NCBI RefSeq assembly: GCF_900103585.1
Contig: NZ_FNHV01000001.1
Location: 141,326 to 205,325, forward strand
DNA: 64,000 bases
Direction: 5' to 3'
Source of the DNA: Streptomyces sp. cf386
GTDB lineage: Bacteria > Actinomycetota > Actinomycetes > Streptomycetales > Streptomycetaceae
The notes under the pieces were generated by a model. The model ran no database searches. It was not told where the DNA came from and saw nothing but the letters and a program-made list of their open reading frames with translations. Shown here in pieces: positions 62,002 through 64,000 of this stretch (positions within the stretch are counted from its first letter, which is position 1; each line of letters starts with the position of its first letter). The position numbers and the translations under genes are program-made.

Positions 62002-63362
62002 GCCGCGTGCCCCTTCTTCTGCGTCTTGTGCTGCGTCTGGAGGTCGGCGGCCCAGAAGTCGCCGCCGGGGAACGTGTACCGCGCGATCGACTCGGGTCGC
62101 ATGGCGGCCGAGAAGCCCGGCGCGGTGGGTGCCGTGTAGTGACCTTCCCTGATCACCACCGGGCCGAGGAAGTGGTCGTGCAGATGGTCGACGTACTCGA
62201 TGACCCGGTCCTCGGTGGTGCCGGTGACCGCGACGTAGTCGTACATCGACAGGTGCTGGACGAGTTCGCACAGGCCGACGCCGCCCGCGTGCGGGCAGAC
62301 CGGGACGCCGAACTTGGCGGCGAGGAGCAGGATGGCGAGGTTCTCGTTGACGCCCCCGACGCGGGCCGCGTCGATCTGGAGGACGTCGAGGGCGCCGGCC
62401 TGGAGGAGCTGCTTGAAGACGACCCGGTTCTGCACATGCTCGCCGGTGGCCACCTTCACCGGGGCCACGGCCTCCCGGATGGCGGCGTGGCCGAGGACGT
62501 CGTCGGGGCTGGTGGGCTCCTCGATCCAGTACGGGTCGAACTCGGCGAGGGCCTTGGTCCAGCGGATCGCCTCGGCCACGTCCCAGCGCTGGTTGGCGTC
62601 GATCGCCATGCGGATGTCCGGCCCGACGACCGAGCGGGCTACGCGGCAGCGCCGTACGTCGTCCTCCAGATCGGCGCCGACCTTCAGCTTGATCTGCCGG
62701 AAGCCGTCGGCGACGGCCTCGGCGGCGAGGCGGGTGAGTTTCTCGTCGTCGTAGCCGAGCCAGCCGGCGGAGGTGGTGTAGGCGGGGTAGCCGCGCTCCA
62801 GCAGCCGGGCCGTGCGCTCGTCCGCCCCCTCCCGGCCCCGGCGCAGGATCTGCAGTGCCTCCTCGGGCGTGAGCGCGTCGGTGAGGTACCGGAAGTCGAT
62901 CTGACGGATGATCCACTCGGGCTCGGCATCGGCCAGCAGTCGCCACAGCGGCTTGTCGGCGCGCTTGGCGGCCAGGTCCCACACGGCGTTCATGACCGCG
63001 CCGATCGCCATGTGCATCACGCCCTTCTCGGGGCCGAGCCAGCGCAGCTGGCTGTCGCCGATCAGGTCGCGGTTGAGGGTCCCCGGGTCGGCGCACAGCT
63101 CGTCGACGGACCGGCCCACGACATGGCCGCGCAGCGCCTCGATCGCGGCGACCTGGATCTCGTTGCCCCGCCCGATGGTGAACGTGAACCCGTGCCCCTC
63201 GTGGCCGTCCGCCGCGTCGGTGCGCAGCACCACATACGCCGCGGAGTAGTCGGGGTCCGGGTTCATCGCGTCGGAGCCGTCGAGCTCGCGCGAGGTGGGG
63301 AAGCGGATGTCGTAGGTGTCCAACGCGGTGACACGAACGAGGGGGCCGGGGGTCGGGGACAC
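61998..63362 (-). CDS. L-fuconate dehydratase (enolase superfamily)
   Basis: A 454-residue mandelate-racemase-like dehydratase. The FucD N-terminal signature is [29 protein letters not shown]. Catalytic residues are Lys in [12 protein letters not shown], metal ligands in [19 protein letters not shown] and ATGEHVQNR, and His in [11 protein letters not shown]. It removes water from L-fuconate to 2-keto-3-deoxy-L-fuconate. The GTG start at 63362 has only a weak ribosome site. It follows the ABC permease gene by 37 bases. Confidence 0.92.
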   Translation of the reverse strand: MSPTPGPLVRVTALDTYDIRFPTSRELDGSDAMNPDPDYSAAYVVLRTDAADGHEGHGFTFTIGRGNEIQVAAIEALRGHVVGRSVDELCADPGTLNRDLIGDSQLRWLGPEKGVMHMAIGAVMNAVWDLAAKRADKPLWRLLADAEPEWIIRQIDFRYLTDALTPEEALQILRRGREGADERTARLLERGYPAYTTSAGWLGYDDEKLTRLAAEAVADGFRQIKLKVGADLEDDVRRCRVARSVVGPDIRMAIDANQRWDVAEAIRWTKALAEFDPYWIEEPTSPDDVLGHAAIREAVAPVKVATGEHVQNRVVFKQLLQAGALDVLQIDAARVGGVNENLAILLLAAKFGVPVCPHAGGVGLCELVQHLSMYDYVAVTGTTEDRVIEYVDHLHDHFLGPVVIREGHYTAPTAPGFSAAMRPESIARYTFPGGDFWAADLQTQHKTQKKGHAA

Positions 63363-63399
63363 AGAGGGCCTTTCGGTCGATGGTGGGGACGGCGCCGGA

Positions 63400-64000
63400 T
63401 CAGTCCTGCGCCCGGCCCGTCGTCACGCGGGCGATCATGAGGGCCACCAGGATGATTCCGCCGTAGATGGCCTGGATCCAGAACGACGGGACCTGGGCGA
63501 GGGTGAGCAGGTTCTGTACGACGCCCAGGAGGAGTACGCCGGTGAGGGCGCCGAACATGGTGCCCTTGCCGCCGTCCAGGCTGATGCCGCCGATCACCGC
63601 GGCCGCGAACACGGTGAAGATCATGTTGTTGCCCTGGTTGGCGCTGATCGCGCCGACGTAGCCGGTCTGGATGATCCCGCCGACGGCGGCGAGGCTGCCC
63701 GCGACGACGAACACGCCGAGCATCACGCGCTCCACACGGATGCCGGCGGCGCGGGCGGCGTCCGCGTTGCCGCCGATGGCGTAGAGGGCGCGTCCGATGC
63801 GGTGGTACTTGAGCACGAACCCGGCGACGGCGAAGGACGCCGCCGCGAGCCACACCGACATCGGGATGTTGAGGAAGGTCGTCGTCGCGAGGGAGTAGAA
63901 GCTGTCGGGCATCCCGAACAGCGTCTTGCCCTTGGTCGCGCCGACCAGCAGACCGCGCAGGACGATCAGCATCGCGAGCGTCACGATGAACGCGTTGAGT
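63400..64000 (-). CDS. Sugar ABC transporter permease, RbsC type, 3' part only
   Basis: About 199 C-terminal residues; the gene continues beyond the right edge. It has [33 protein letters not shown] (the EAA-like ATPase contact of RbsC/XylH/RhaP permeases), then [20 protein letters not shown] and [33 protein letters not shown]. Several membrane helices are visible. It should import the sugar used by the downstream enzymes, with an ATPase and a binding protein encoded off-window. Confidence 0.93.
   Translation of the reverse strand, partial: LNAFIVTLAMLIVLRGLLVGATKGKTLFGMPDSFYSLATTTFLNIPMSVWLAAASFAVAGFVLKYHRIGRALYAIGGNADAARAAGIRVERVMLGVFVVAGSLAAVGGIIQTGYVGAISANQGNNMIFTVFAAAVIGGISLDGGKGTMFGALTGVLLLGVVQNLLTLAQVPSFWIQAIYGGIILVALMIARVTTGRAQD

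Overview
The window is about 72% G+C with dense short-spaced genes, GTG starts, several leaderless starts, Tat signals, LuxR/LysR/MarR regulators, an ECF sigma factor and complete ergothioneine genes. It is chromosomal DNA of a Streptomyces or very close relative. The order ergothioneine genes, ornithine-lipid genes, three-gene succinate dehydrogenase, LysR regulator, PAS-GGDEF-EAL protein matches what I recall of the S. coelicolor SCO0910-SCO0930 region. That comparison is from memory, not from a search. I saw no tRNA, rRNA, CRISPR array, insertion sequence or prophage.

Layout. 1-5.2 kb: 5' end of a Tat-exported GH43 glycosidase, an amidase, a small NfeD-like protein with a flotillin, and a PemK-like protein meeting a macro-domain protein tail to tail. 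5.5-10.3 kb: egtABCD, followed by a dodecin behind a perfect palindrome. 10.3-16.2 kb: a small HAD phosphatase, a secreted pectate lyase, a DUF485/acetate-type symporter pair, a 2Fe-2S protein, a cysteine-free L32 paralogue with a Zur-like box and a CobW remnant, and a small secreted repeat protein. 16.4-25.4 kb: a LuxR regulator with a berberine-bridge flavoenzyme, a luciferase-like monooxygenase, a beta-propeller phytase, a short UvrA-type ATPase and a nucleotidyltransferase. 25-31.7 kb: olsBA (ornithine lipids), sdhCAB (B-type succinate dehydrogenase) and a divergent LysR gene. 31.7-39 kb: a dehydrogenase pair with a LysR gene, a c-di-GMP enzyme (rmdA) translationally coupled to a SAM-methyltransferase, and a repeat lipoprotein.

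39.3-43 kb is an envelope cluster. It holds a Pro-rich exported protein, a DUF4239 membrane protein, two paralogous exported one-disulphide proteins with C-terminal membrane anchors, and a class F-like sortase. 43-49.3 kb: a polysaccharide deacetylase, lysX (lysyl-phosphatidylglycerol synthase fused to lysyl-tRNA synthetase), a universal stress protein, and an alpha/beta hydrolase with a divergent MarR gene and paired operators. 49.4-57.2 kb: a CapA-like protein, an ECF sigma / unknown / anti-sigma set, a DNA glycosylase, a PAS-GAF-SpoIIE-ATPase phosphatase and a DUF6777 lipoprotein. 57.3-64 kb: a lipase maturation factor, a cupin, and a leftward operon for non-phosphorylative L-fucose (or a related 6-deoxysugar) breakdown with a sugar ABC permease running off the right end.

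A recurring small feature is tandem duplication of 13-25 bases across the stop codon of four unrelated genes (ends near 2019, 3907, 10271 and 43066).
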